DNA from: Steinernema hermaphroditum
Lineage: Eukaryota > Nematoda > Chromadorea > Rhabditida > Steinernematidae
Direction: 5' to 3'
DNA length: 64,000 bases
Assembly (NCBI GenBank): GCA_030435675.1
Contig: CM059622.1
Location: forward strand, 13,950,001 to 14,014,000
The notes under the pieces are model-generated. The model searched no databases, had not been told where the DNA came from, and saw nothing but the letters and a program-made list of their open reading frames with translations. This document shows, piece after piece, positions 23,479 through 34,510 of the stretch. Each line of letters opens with the position of its first letter. The stretch's first letter is position 1. Made by a program: the position numbers and the translations under genes.

Positions 23479-24051
23479 ATGAAGATCTCGCCGACTCTGC
23501 TTGGATTGTGCGTCGCCGTTTCGATCTTCACTTCCGCCCGGTCCGAGTTCCAATGTTACGCAGACCTAAAAGGCCCAAATGAAACTCCGACCATAAAAGT
23601 CGAATGCGCTGCGAAGCTGTGCAGTGCAGAGCCTAGCGGCACTCATGTCGTTATGTATAGCTGCGCTGACCATTCCAAATGCGGTAAAAGGGTAATATTA
23701 ATCTTATTTTTACGTGCTTTTATATTGTTGCATGTTTAGGAAAATATGCCGTCGGAGAAAAAGAAGGGCGAAACCAATCAGGGAAAGTCGGAGATATACT
23801 GCTGCACTGAGTCACTGTGCAATGAGTCGCTGGAGAAGGCAAAAAAGAAAGCCCTGGCTCCAAAAACACCGGCTCCGTCTTCCTCCGCTCCATCTTCCTC
23901 CGCTCCATCTACCTCCGCTCCATCTTCCTCTTCTCCATCCTCCTCCGCTCCATCCTCCACCACTTCATCCTCCTCCACTGCATCCTCCACTCTTACTCCC
24001 ATCTTCATTGGACTGCTGATCTTCTTCGGCGTTTACAGTGCTTCCAATTAG
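23479..24051 (+). CDS. Ly6/uPAR-like GPI-type protein, copy 3, 174 aa
   Basis: Exons 23479-23691 and 23740-24051. The leader is identical to copy 1. There are eight cysteines and IYCCTESLCNES as the Ly6 end motif. The linker before the hydrophobic tail is expanded into a run of (S/A)PSSSAP-like repeats, giving a Ser/Pro stalk likely to be O-glycosylated, then TPIFIGLLIFFGVYSASN as in copy 1. Loop sequences differ strongly from both other copies. An AATAAA lies ~60 bases past the stop in AAAATAAAC. Confidence 0.8.
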
Positions 24052-24444
24052 AGATTCTATGTGTGGCGTCATTTTGATTATATGTCCCGGACTTTTTGTC
24101 CATGTGCAGTCAAAATAAACTATGGTGTGACAGTTCTCCATTCTGTTTTTATGACCCGGGAAATTTTAGAGAATATCCAGCGTCGTCGGTGGTTTAACTA
24201 AAGATCCTTCTTGTGGAGATAGAGACGAATGTAGGACTTGTTATGAACAACCCACCAGCCCGTTCTTCTGTTTTCACTGCCGAAGCCCTAAGTGCCATCC
24301 ATTTCGGCCGATATTGCATTTCGCGCGTTAGAGCGCGCTCCAGATAATACGTCTCTTTGGGGGATAACGCCTTTGTTTATTTGACATGTCGGCTTCGCGC
24401 GTCCCTTCTTTGAACGGCTCGAATTCCCCGATGAATTCGAGGAG
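24052..24444. other. Intergenic region before the K2P gene
   Basis: The first 270 bases repeat the 3' flank of Ly6-like copy 2. The rest, from ~24325, is unique and probably holds the K2P promoter; no TATA box was seen. Confidence 0.45.
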
Positions 24445-26874
24445 ATGCGCGCCGCTTCGATCGTTTCTCAATCGGCGCTTTCCGCTCTGAGTGGCCGCTT
24501 GCAACACGATGGTCGACTGCTTCTGTTTGTGCGACCAAACAAAGTAAGTAATTGGGGATGAGATTGGGTTACCTGGCGGCCATTTGGCCACAGAGGGACG
24601 AGTCCGATGAGGTGGGCTGTAGGTGGTTGTCCTTAAAGCCCTCTTTTAGACTGGTATATCAGTTCCTGGTGCGTCGTTTCTTTTCGCCCCACTTCTGGCT
24701 CGTCGTGTCGTGCATCTTCTACATTGCCTTTGGCTCGTGGATCTTCCAGATCCTCGAGGGGAGAAACTTGCAGAATCTCCGTGAAACTACGTTGGGCAAC
24801 GTCAATGGAGCGCAGGACAAGTACATGGAGGCGGTGTGGAAGAAGGCAATCGAGAGGAAAGAACAGAACCTCGAAGAGGCGGTGAAGGAGATCGTGGCTG
24901 AGACTAAGGAGCAGTTCGGAGAGGTAGAGCCGCTATCACAGGATCCCACGCACTCTTTTCCAGTACGTTGATACCGTACACTCCGCCCAGAGAGTGCTCC
25001 GACACGGCAGTTTGGATGGCGCTCCCAGCTGGGACTTCAAAAATTCCCTTATTTTCACAGCCACCATGCTCACTTCGATTGGATATGGATATGTGGTGCC
25101 TATCACGAACAGTGGCAGACTCTTTGTGGTCATCTACTGTTTGATAGGTAGGAGACAAGCAGAGAAACAAGTAGAAAACTCTAGGTTTAGGAATCCCATT
25201 GACGTTGCTCACTGTAGCCAATATAGCGAAGTTCATCTCGGAGACGGTCTTCTTGGTCCACTATGAGTTATGGAAGATATGGATGAGATGGAAGCAGAAA
25301 GGAAAAGATATAGGAGTCGAAGACAGCCGTGATTTGTTCAATGATAGTGAGGATGAGCAGGTGGGTTGTAACAATCAAACTCAAAATCTTGACGGGCTTC
25401 CTATCCTAGGATATCCTGGACAGGGTCCAACTAGTTCGATTCCCGCCTCTCGCCGTTTTCTTATTCGTCTTCCTCTACGGCCTCTTCGGTGCTTTCATCA
25501 TTCAAAGAAATGAGTCGTGGTCCTACACCGACTCTCTGTACTTCACATTCATCAGCATCCTCACTGTTGGTAATCCATGATTCGTCATTTCCACGACTAC
25601 GCTCCCCTTCAGGGTTCGGAGACATGCGCCCAACTGGCGAACACGGAACCAACGTGGTCCTAGTGGTCACCGGAGGTATCATCCTGACTACCATGTGTAT
25701 GGACGTTGTGGGCCGTATGTACTTGAAGGAGATCCACTACTTGGGACGAAAACTGCAAACGAACAATCCCTTCTACTTGATAAGGGAAGCGAAGGCTCGA
25801 AGAAGGCGTCAGGCCATGGCCAGTCTTTTGGCGCAGCTGGCGAAAGGAATGATCTTCGCCCATAGGAACTACAGTGAACTGGCGAGGAAGAAGTCGAAGA
25901 TAAATCGGAATCGCAAACGCGGATCTCATGTCCGTAAGTTAACCACTTTAGTCTGTAAGTTCGAAGGAGTTTGGCGCCTCCTCTTCCTCAATCCAGCTCT
26001 CCTCTTTCAGTGCCCGATGGTCAATTCATGTTTGCTCGACTGCCGCCGGACCCTCCTTCCGATTGCCAAGTGGTCAGCACGTCGGCCTACAGCGTGAGAC
26101 TCGCCTGGGCGCCGGCCTTCTCCACCGACGCCCCCGTCACCTACAACATCCGCTACAGGCTGAAATACAGCCAGCAGAAGGGTGGCAACAAGGTTCGAGA
26201 GCTGAAGGGGATTCAAGGGAACGCGGCCGAGATCATGAGTTTGGACTCCTGCTCACTTTATGAGTTCAGAATCACAGCCGTTTCGAAGAACGGTGAGAGC
26301 AAGCCGGTCATCCTGGTGCAGTACACAGGTAGCGTCGTTCTCCTCTGCGATCCTTTAGATCTCCTTTCAGAGCCTCAGTTAAGTCCTCAACACATTCTCG
26401 CTACAAGGCTGCACGCGAATACCATAGAGTTGACCTGGGAACCGCCCTACAAAAGAACCGGAGACGTAAAGGTATGAATCCATCCTTGCAAAGAACGCAA
26501 ACAAATTTTTAGAATTACATGGTCTACTGGACCGACAATCCAAGTGCTCGCCTCGCTGATTGGGAAAAGGTTACGGTATACGGCCGGAAGGTCGTTTTCC
26601 CGGACTTGAAGTACGACTGGTTCTACATGTTCAGCGCGAATGCGTGCTTCATCGATGGACAGAGATCGCCTCTATCTAGGGCCCTCTTCGTGAAAACGGA
26701 GAAGTTGGAGTTCAATCGGTTATGTAAGTCCGACGAGAAAGTGAGGTTCAGTCAGAGAATTGCATAGGTGTTGGCCACTCGAAGACAGTTGAAGTGATGG
26801 AGGCTCTAAAGGAAAGCGAATGTGATGAAACAACGCCTTTGATCAAGAGAGACTATGCCTCTTTTGCTGCATAA
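24445..26874 (+). CDS. Two-pore-domain (TWK/K2P) potassium channel with two FN3 domains
   Basis: Exons: 24445-24543, 24639-24923, 24964-25147, 25191-25360, 25410-25569, 25613-25933, 26011-26328, 26371-26471, 26513-26723, 26768-26874; 651 aa, phases consistent. M1 is FWLVVSCIFYIAFGSWIF, followed by a long charged cap helix. Selectivity filter 1 is SIGYG (about 166-170) and filter 2 VGFGD (about 299-303), as in K2P leak channels; TM segments lie between and after. From ~408 two fibronectin type III domains follow (PPSDCQVVSTSAYSVRLAW; ATRLHANTIELTWEPP), then a short tail with ETTPLI, an acidic dileucine-like sorting signal. In topology the FN3 part would be cytoplasmic, which is unusual. The first exon is the least certain; the model uses a GTAAGT donor. 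AATAAA is at 26889-26894. Confidence 0.85.
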
Positions 26875-26944
26875 ACCGGCGGAGATTCAATAAATTTGTG
26901 TTCAACTGGGCCGAAAAAGAGATCAGCTATGAAAAAAGGGATAC

Positions 26945-27022
26945 AGGATGCACGCGGTGATCAAGAAGCCACCTTACGAGTTCAATCCATCACCGATCGT
27001 CGACGTGCAACTAACCGTCTAG
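26945..27022 (+). pseudogene. Truncated 3' end copy of the 30007 gene
   Basis: The last ~75 bases before the first Gly/Ser-rich gene read YEFNPSPIVDV followed by TAG. They match the final residues (IEFNPSPIADV) and following bases of the single-exon gene ending at 30708. So the block [tail of that gene + Gly/Ser-rich gene] was duplicated as a unit. Confidence 0.65.
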
Positions 27023-27141
27023 AGTTTGAAGTCTGGAGTCTAGATCACTCTGACCAACACTCTTGACTCTAGACAGGAGAAACTTCGATTCTGCACGTAA
27101 CGTTGCAGACAGAGACAGGCCATTCGAGACAGCTGGAACCG

Positions 27142-27150
27142 CATAAAAGG
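27142..27150 (+). promoter_or_regulatory. TATA box of Gly/Ser-rich gene 1
   Basis: GCATAAAAGG preceded by GAGACAGCTGGAACC. It resembles the block before the Ly6-like genes. Confidence 0.65.
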
Positions 27151-27216
27151 GCCGCGCAGCTGCCCATCCGGCATTCGGAGACCTCGCGGACTCGGAACCA
27201 ACCACCAGCGACAACG

Positions 27217-27438
27217 ATGGGAGACCGTTCGGCTTACATGACCCCTGGAGGAGGCAGCGGCGGAAGCAGCGGCGGAAGCGACGGCGGATACGCCCGTGAG
27301 GAGTACGCCTGGGGCAGCAGCAGCAGCAGCGGAAGCGGATCCAGCAGCGGAGGATCGAGCAGCGGAAGCAGCGGCAGCAGCACTCCCGGAGTGACGAAGG
27401 CCCGCACGGACGTCTCCTGCTACCTCGGACCCAAATAA
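27217..27438 (+). CDS. Small Gly/Ser-rich protein, copy 1, 73 aa
   Basis: Single exon, ATG at 27217 placed ~75 bases after the TATA box. The order is MGDRSAYMTPGGG, a Gly/Ser repeat region with an aromatic-acidic insert (YAREEYAWG), and a conserved end (GVTKARTDVSCYLGPK). There is no signal peptide. The product is probably disordered; function unknown. The frame is open upstream of the ATG, but the TATA position argues against a longer product. AATAAA occurs near 27511. Confidence 0.7.
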   Translation: MGDRSAYMTPGGGSGGSSGGSDGGYAREEYAWGSSSSSGSGSSSGGSSSGSSGSSTPGVTKARTDVSCYLGPK

Positions 27439-27783
27439 GGACGAAGCTGTGCGATGCCCCCACTCCTCTCCTCCACATGACTTGTATCACCCTAGTCTCT
27501 GATCGCTTTGTAATAAAGCTGCTCTAGTTTTCTCGTGTGTTTTCTTATTTCTGCTCCGGGGTTTATGGACTTGTGGCTACTTCGTAGTGTGCCAGAGTAT
27601 CTCTGTATTACTCCAGGAGCATCTGCTGGAGCAAGCAGGCTTTGCTCTCGGCGTTTCGGAGTCCTTGGGATGACCCTTAGCGCTCTCGTTTTCAAGCCGC
27701 CGCCTCGTTTCATCGGACTGTTTTTCGACCACACACATCGAAATCTTCTCTTCTCTCGCGCTGATCGCAATGTTTCTCTTCAG

Positions 27784-29924
27784 ATGGCTTCGAAAAGTCC
27801 TCCGATCGTTGTCGTCGGCGGCGGAGTCGCCGGAGTTTGCTGCGTCGAGGAACTCCGCTGTCATGATGAAGAAACGCCCGTTGTGCTGGTCAGCGGGTCC
27901 AGCGGATATCTGAAGAAATCGACGACTGCTGTTCGGGTGAGCTATAAGTTGTTTGTTTTGGTTCGAAATGTGCAAATGTTGCGATCACATTCTGAAGAGT
28001 ATTGATGGTTGGAGCGAATTTTAGTATATATTTTGTCAGTTGTAATCTGTTATAGCCAGAGATGCCAACTGAGCCTGAGCTGAGCCGGTTCCCTCTCGGA
28101 TTACGAAATTTCAGTATCTCTGAATATAGCTAACCCTGTGTGCGTATCTGTGGACTTGGTCATTTCGGGAAATGCATCCCCTGTGCCCAGTGCGTCCGAG
28201 TCACAATCACGTCGAATTTTTCAATTCGTTGTCGTTCTAAATATCTACAAAGAAACATACCACTATTTGGTTGTAAATGTGTCTTTCAGTATGGTGAAAT
28301 AACTGAAGAAATCGTCGTGTCGGAACAAGAACCCGAAGCGTTCGCGAAAGAAGGCATTGATGTCCGCATGAACGACGTTGTGCAGTGGATTCCGAATGAA
28401 AAGGTGTGCTCGTTGATCACCACTATCATCAGCGTTGAATTTATTCGATTTAGAGGCTGAAATTGGACAACGGAGACGAGCTCTTGTATTCCAAATTGTG
28501 TATTTGCACTGGAGCGTCTGCGAAGGTGATACATGCAATGAAATGCTAGTATTAAGAATGAAGAGGAATTCAGAAATCGTTCGAAAGTGAACACGTTCTC
28601 ACATTGCGCGATACCGAAACCATCGAAGCACTGAAAAAGAAGCTGGAAACAGCACGACGAGTGTTGATTCTTGGAAATGGAGGGATCGCAACCGAACTGG
28701 TGTGAGTGTGAGGGGTTCATGATCTGTGAATTACGATTGGTGTACAGATTTGAATTGACCGACGTGGAAGTCGTTTGGGCCATTCGGCATTCGACCATTT
28801 CCGCCACTTACTTCGATGAGGCGGCAGCGAAGTTCTTCGCTTCCCGATTGACTTCTGGCAGAGATCCCAAAGATACGAAGAAAGAAGCGCGCCGGGAAAG
28901 ATATGTAGTAGCGCCATCAACTTCGGCGGAAGGAAAGAAATCTTCGGGATGTGCTCTCGGACCGTACTGGCTTAGAAACCTGGTTCATGATAAGGTGCGG
29001 ATAAGGAGCAATATTTGTTCTAAGGAACGAACGATAATATCTTTTAGGAAGCTTCAGGTAGTGGGCGAAGGATATCTGTCATTGAAAATGTCGAAGGCGA
29101 CGAAATTAGTGAAACGCGACCCGCGGACGCTGAAGATCAGAACGCCTGGAACGTGTGGGTGAAACTCTCTAACGGTGACTGGATCGGAACTGATCTTGTT
29201 GTGCAAGCTACAGGCGTTGATCCTAACACAACACTTTGGCGACAATGCGAAGAGGTACAAGCCGGAGAAAAACTTCACTGATGGTTCTTGTTCCAGCTGA
29301 AATTAGCAGAAGACGGTGGGATAGCAGTGGATGATCATATGCAAACGTCTATCCTCGATGTGTACGCCGCGGGTGATGTGTGTACTCCTACGTGGGAGAA
29401 GTCGCCACAGTGGATGCAGATGCGTTTGTGGACGCAAGCCAGGCAGATGGGGATGTACGCTGCTCGCTGTATAGCCATCGGAGAGCTTCACCTTGATATT
29501 TGTTTTGAAGTGTTCTCACATGTGACTACTTATTTTGGATACAAGGTGAGTAGTGATTACGAGGCAAGATACTTGAATTTATCGATAAGGAGGTGCGCTA
29601 TGCTCCTATCGCTCCTATTATGACATTCTTCCTATTATCAAGCTACTTTAGTGACCCTTCTAATCGCTTTCATTTCAGGTAATCTTCCTCGGAGATTTCA
29701 ATGGTGTGCATCTGGACGGGCCTACTGCATTGCTTCGCATAACTCCCGACGTTGAATTCATCAAAGTCCTGGTGAAAGATGGCCGCATTCAAGGCGCTGT
29801 GCTCGTTGGAGAAACGGATCTCGAGGAAACCATCGAAAATCTGATTCTGAACCAAACGGATATCTCGCAAGTCGAAGACAGGTTTCTGGACCCGGATATT
29901 GACATTGATGATTATTTTGATTAG
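27784..29924 (+). CDS. PYROXD1: Pyridine nucleotide-disulfide oxidoreductase, PYROXD1 orthologue
   Basis: Exons: 27784-27936, 28290-28403, 28454-28525, 28574-28701, 28748-28994, 29048-29254, 29297-29545, 29679-29924; 471 aa against 500 in human. FAD-binding VVVGGGVAG lies at residues 9-17, the second Rossmann glycine motif LILGNGGIA near 145, ATGVDP near 290 and [11 protein letters not shown] near 330. [16 protein letters not shown] and the ending [16 protein letters not shown] with an acidic DYFD tail match PYROXD1 specifically. The family lacks the CxxC redox pair of classical members. It is known as a nuclear/cytosolic oxidoreductase that protects the tRNA ligase complex from oxidation. 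TTTCTCTTCAG directly before the ATG could be a spliced-leader acceptor. The next gene starts 82 bases downstream on the same strand. Confidence 0.92.
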
Positions 29925-30006
29925 TTTACATTTTGTTACATAAACTTCATCGCTAGTTTTAGGAGATGTTCAATTTAACTGCTGTAACCGTGGTACGTGC
30001 ACAGAA

Positions 30007-30708
30007 ATGCTGGCTCTTTTCAAGCGTAAGAAGCGCGAGCGCATTTACAAAGTTGAAATTGCGGTGACGTTGTGGTCTGGACTGAAGATCAGACTTATGG
30101 ACAAAAATAGCAACGTTCTGGATGGAAGACTTGATGATATAGAAGCGGAGTTGATTCAGTTGACGAGTGAAGGCGTGCAAAAAGCTGGCTATCAAACTGT
30201 GCCTTTGAACGACTCGGCGTGCAAGCACGTTCTGAGGGTTTGCAGACGATCGTCAGTCTTTTATGCTGGTAACGAATGGTCGCCTTTCAAGTTAAAGATA
30301 TTGCAGTCGGCGGTAAAAGGCGGGAAGTTGGAAGATGTAGTTTTAGGAAATCTAGCCGGGTCGTCGTCAGCTCTTCAGAAGGTTTTGATGGCAATTGTTA
30401 AACAAGGAATTTGGCGACGAATGTGGATTCTGACGGAAATGGATCTAAAGTTTGTGCAGAATGTCGTCATGTGGTGGAAGAAACGCGATCCAGATCAGAA
30501 GAACCGTATTTTTGCGTGTGAAGTGCCGCTGTCATTTGAAGCGTCAATGATTTATAGTCAGTGCCGGAAAGACAACGGCGTTTCGGTGATCGTCCATCCG
30601 AAAGCTTCATCTTCTGTGATGCAAATCCACTGGGAGAAGCGCATGATCGTCATTGAGTTCAACCCATCACCGATTGCAGACGTCATCAATGTGAACTTAA
30701 ACGTCTAG
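30007..30708 (+). CDS. Unrecognised single-exon protein, 233 aa
   Basis: One uninterrupted frame starting MLALFKRKKRERIYKVEI, 82 bases after PYROXD1 on the same strand, which is close enough for a nematode operon. It has no signal peptide, membrane segment or cofactor motif that I can identify. It is moderately basic with alternating hydrophobic residues and ends IEFNPSPIADVINVNLNV. A partial copy of its tail sits at 26945-27022, so it belongs to a duplicating local family. It could be one of the nematode-specific F-box-associated-type proteins, but no F-box was seen. Confidence 0.7.
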   Translation: MLALFKRKKRERIYKVEIAVTLWSGLKIRLMDKNSNVLDGRLDDIEAELIQLTSEGVQKAGYQTVPLNDSACKHVLRVCRRSSVFYAGNEWSPFKLKILQSAVKGGKLEDVVLGNLAGSSSALQKVLMAIVKQGIWRRMWILTEMDLKFVQNVVMWWKKRDPDQKNRIFACEVPLSFEASMIYSQCRKDNGVSVIVHPKASSSVMQIHWEKRMIVIEFNPSPIADVINVNLNV

Positions 30709-30777
30709 ACAGAAGAAACTCCGATTTTGCACGTAGCGTTGCCGACAGAGACAGGTCATTCGAGACAGTTGGTACCG

Positions 30778-30786
30778 CATAAAAGG
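30778..30786 (+). promoter_or_regulatory. TATA box of Gly/Ser-rich gene 2
   Basis: CATAAAAGG in the same context as copy 1, just past the stop of the 30007 gene. Confidence 0.65.
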
Positions 30787-30852
30787 GCCGCGCGGAAACC
30801 CATCCGGCATTCGGAGACCTCGCGGACTCGGAACCAACCACCAGCGACAACG

Positions 30853-31077
30853 ATGGGAGACCGTTCGGCTTACATGACCCCTGGAGGAGGCAGCGGCGGA
30901 AGCAGCGGCGGCGGCAGCGACGGCGGATACGCCCGCGAGGAGTACGCCTGGGGCAGCAGCAGCAGCAGCGGAAACGGATCCAGCAGCGGAGGATCGAGCA
31001 GCGGAAGCAGCGGCAGCAGCACTCCCGGAGTGACGAAGGCCCGCACGGACGTCTCCTGCTACCTGGGACCCAAATAA
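30853..31077 (+). CDS. Small Gly/Ser-rich protein, copy 2, 74 aa
   Basis: Nearly identical to the copy at 27217, with one extra Gly and a Ser-to-Asn change. Start, YAREEYAWG insert and LGPK end are all kept. The promoter starts 4 bases after the upstream gene's stop. GATAAA near 31160 may be its poly(A) signal. Recent duplication or gene conversion explains the identity. Confidence 0.7.
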   Translation: MGDRSAYMTPGGGSGGSSGGGSDGGYAREEYAWGSSSSSGNGSSSGGSSSGSSGSSTPGVTKARTDVSCYLGPK

Positions 31078-33680
31078 GGACGAAGCTGTGCGATGCCCCC
31101 ACTCCTCTTCTCTCAATCGGACTCTGTCTTAGTCGCCTGGTCTGCCTTTTGGCTCCGATAAAGTGCTCGTGCTCCAATGTGTTGTTTATTTGTGTTTTGG
31201 TTGTTTCCGGGATATTTCTCCGGCTGCTTGGAGCGTTGAGGTTGTCTCCAGTGTTTGGAGCAGATTCCTCTGGAGGTTTGTGGCGTAGTGCTCAACGTTT
31301 GAGTGATTATTGTCGGCCTTGTGTGGAGCTCGCTACGGAGTGTATAAATCGGTCCTATGGTTCTGGAGATGTGGTCACTCTTTCATGACCGGACATAATA
31401 TTCGGAGCTGGTTAGCAAGGTTGAACAGTGAGGTAAGCTTGGAGTGAATATGTCGTTGCTGGAAGGCTTTTCTGAGAACATTCTATGACTTAGCTCACTT
31501 TCCAACATGTCACTTTCCGGTCCTTTCCCATCAAGCGAGCTATCGACGTTTCCGCTCGTTTCACACGCTCCACTTCCGCTGTGTCCCACTTAGCCACTCC
31601 GTTTTTTTTTGTGCATTCATTCCATATATGCCCATCTTTGCCACTGTTGCTACGAGACCCGAGAAAGCGTTCCAATTAAATGGGAAGACAAACGATCTCG
31701 CGAGAAGAAGATCGATCTCCAGCGGTGTGCGACGAAGTGCAGAGAGGGCAAAGGCTGTCCCTGCTGCGTTATCACCCCAGTTTTTGTGCATTCGGAATGA
31801 CAGATTACGTTCGTTATTCACCGACAGACACCCTTTCCGTTGGTCTGTCCGTCCCGGAAGCGACCGTTCGGATCATGATTCATTGGGCATTAGCTAGATT
31901 TTGTGGTTTTGCTTCCTTGTTGTGAAAGTGATTGGAAAGAGATCACTCTTAGATCCATTTCTGCCGAGCTTCGTTCTATCAGGGTACAGTTTGAATCACC
32001 TGAAGACAAACGTTGCCTTCTGTACAATGCCCACCCCCCGTTTATTGTTTATATCAAAAGTAATGTTTCATGTCACGGTAGGTGGTTTGACTTTACTTTG
32101 ATGTATACAATAGCAGGCAAACCATCTGAAAAGCATCAAGGCTAAAATCTGAAGAATGGACTTCTCAGGATAGACGATGATGACTGAAGTTGAAGTGGAG
32201 GACCTGGGTTCCTGCTGGCTCTCGAGCTAGTTATAAAGATTCGAGTTCAACAATTCCACTCCAATCTTTAAAACTACCTCAGGAGCATGACAGTACCAAG
32301 CCATCGTTGACCGAGTGATAGAGTAGGCCCGGGGCTACCGTACCCCATGTGCCTTGAGCTGAAAGAGCGCAGCAACGTAGCGGAGACGACTGACTCGTCG
32401 CTGCCGTCGTGGAGCCGAATGACGCTCCCCGTCGCTTCGGCGTTGCCCACACGCGCCTAGCCCCGACGCAGCCGTTTTTTACAGACAAAAGGAGGCGGGG
32501 CCATCGGCGCGAACGCACAAAGCGCGATCGATTGATGTGCAGGCAGACAGCAGGCGCCGGGTACGGTAGATTCGCAGAGGAAGTGTGCTAAAAAAACGGC
32601 GCAGAGGGGCGAAGCAGCCAATTAGGAGGAGGTCGTTGCGCTGCAGCGGAGCGAGGATTTATCGCCCCGGGCCGAGGTTGGTGCTGTGGAGGGGGGAGAT
32701 GGTGATTCAGCCCGGAGAAGAGGCTTTAGGGAACGCGTTAATGTACGTTTGATTTGAATTTGAAAGCGACGGGCGTTCTTTGTGTTTTAAATGGGACATC
32801 AAAACGATCACTGCAGTCTGGGAAGTGATGGGGGATATCTCAATGATGGCTTCTAAATGGATGCGGTACGGTATTTGAAGATCTCTATTCTAACGGCAGG
32901 CTAGGTTAGACTACATCCTAGAAAGCTGTGCCTATTAACTCCGGCATCCTCTCAGTCCGTAGATAAGTCAGTCATTGGGACCACCAGGAAGCACTACAGA
33001 AACATCAGCTAAGCCCCGCCCCTAAGGCCTGTCAGACGTCAGGCTGACCACCTTCCCTAACTGAAGGCCTCTCCCAACCTTGCTGACCTACATAGGCCGC
33101 TTCCAAGGCCCAAGCCCCTCCCCCAGCCCCGCCCACTTTACCTCACTCTCGCTACCGTACCCGTCTCGGATTCAGCGAAATTCGCAAGGAGCAATTAATG
33201 ATCTCCTCTACAAAAAGCGCAATTTTGCAACATTGCAACCAGTCGGCGAGCGGTTCCATTCTACGAGGAACGCTGGCGCTGGGAGACGGCCGGTTTTTTG
33301 AAGGGGAGCAAACATAAAAGTGCAGACGCGCAGAGAACGACCACGCCGCCGGCTCAAGGTCGTCTTGGCGGGTGCGCCGATGGAATTTTAGATTAAACGG
33401 AGGAAGTCCGACTGGACAGGGAGGAGTTGATTTGGCTAATGAGGGTGCGGGAGATGAGCTCGGAACATTCCAGAAGGGCCTCTGAAAGGGAGAACTAACC
33501 TTGACTGGGTACGGTGGTTTCGTAGTGGACTCAACATGGACATCTAAGTGGTCTTGGGTAGGAGAAGGGGTTCTGGGGCTTGCAGATGAATAGGGTGACC
33601 GAGAGACGAACCAACCAACTACTTCGAGGCTCTCAACCCGACTGGCGCTTCCCCATCGGCTCCTCGGGCACTTGAAGTGT
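31078..33680. other. Gene-poor stretch, nothing recognised
   Basis: No spliced gene model could be built. GC-rich pieces at 32300-32700 include a small GGGGCTACCGTACCCC hairpin. Pyrimidine/C-rich repeats occur around 33060-33140. Confidence 0.45.
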
Positions 33681-33689
33681 GTAAATGTA

Positions 33690-34115
33690 GGCGTTCTTTA
33701 CGGCCGTTCGCGCGCCGCGCCCCCTGTGCTGGGCGGTGTGACGTAAAGTGCACGTGCACTTGGGGGTATCCCATCCTGGCACGCGGCGGCCGCTGTCTCC
33801 AGCGGTGACTGTCTCGTCGGCGTTTGCAGACGGCGACAACGGCGACGGCCAGTGGAGTGGCGCGGGAGTGCACGCTTAAATTGGTCGCGCGCGCGCAAGC
33901 GGTGCCGACGGCACGATTTGCACTTTGCCATGGCACCGCCGGAGCGGCGAACGCCGTCGGCGCTTCTTGGAAGGCCGCAGCTGCAGATGATGGAGAGTTC
34001 GGCACAAACCGGAAGATTCGGAACGTGCGGTGGAGAGGACACAAATCGAGCAAAAAACGGCGTTTGCAGAGTTAGTGTCGCCGACGGCCCCAAAGTGCAC
34101 GGTTTAAACGGAGGT
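33690..34115. other. GC-rich island 1 in gene desert
   Basis: CpG-rich, with CGCGCGCGC runs, TTTGCACTTTGCCATGGCACC near 33917, and the inverse CCAAAGTGCAC at 34090. GCAAAAAACGGCG lies near 34051. Frames are open on both strands, as expected from GC content alone; no convincing protein. Confidence 0.4.
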
Positions 34116-34205
34116 TATTAGGGCGCAAAAAACTGTCTGGGAGCGCAAAGGGCATTTTCTGCAAAAACGAGGAAATGTCCGATGCACATAAGGGTTCCGT
34201 TTTTC

Positions 34206-34510
34206 TGGATGAGGAACTGATGTGATATGTCCATGTTAGAGAATATCTTGGTGGGTAAGCTACTGTAATTTCTTTGTTTTTTTACGCTTTGGCCTCATCT
34301 CAATGTTAGGCTTGCGAAAACTTCCTATTAATACATGGACTAACGCAATTCTAACGCAAATGGATGAGGAACTGAAATGGAGGATATGGATGTGTCCATG
34401 TTGGCGAAGGTTGGATACTTCAGGTATAACCTACCGTAATTTCATCGTTTTTGTTCATAGGCTTCTTCTTAATCTTAAGCTTGTAAAGATCTTGATAATT
34501 AAGAGACAAA
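34206..34510 (+). repeat. Degenerate tandem duplication
   Basis: GGATGAGGAACTGA, a TGTCCATGTT word, CTAC(T/C)GTAATTT and CAT..TTAGGCTT(C/G) recur in the same order ~155 bases apart. Confidence 0.5.

Noticed and set aside
24552..24971. Unspliced start (MGMRLGYLAAIWPQ) for the K2P channel
   Set aside because: A GTAAGT donor and an in-phase upstream exon give a better model; kept only as an alternative.
31609..31925. Three overlapping plus-strand frames of 63-89 codons
   Set aside because: No splice sites or motifs, and the mutual overlap suggests chance.
33619..34121. Several long frames on both strands
   Set aside because: At least five overlapping frames of similar length in CpG-rich sequence; none has a start context, splice sites or recognisable motif.
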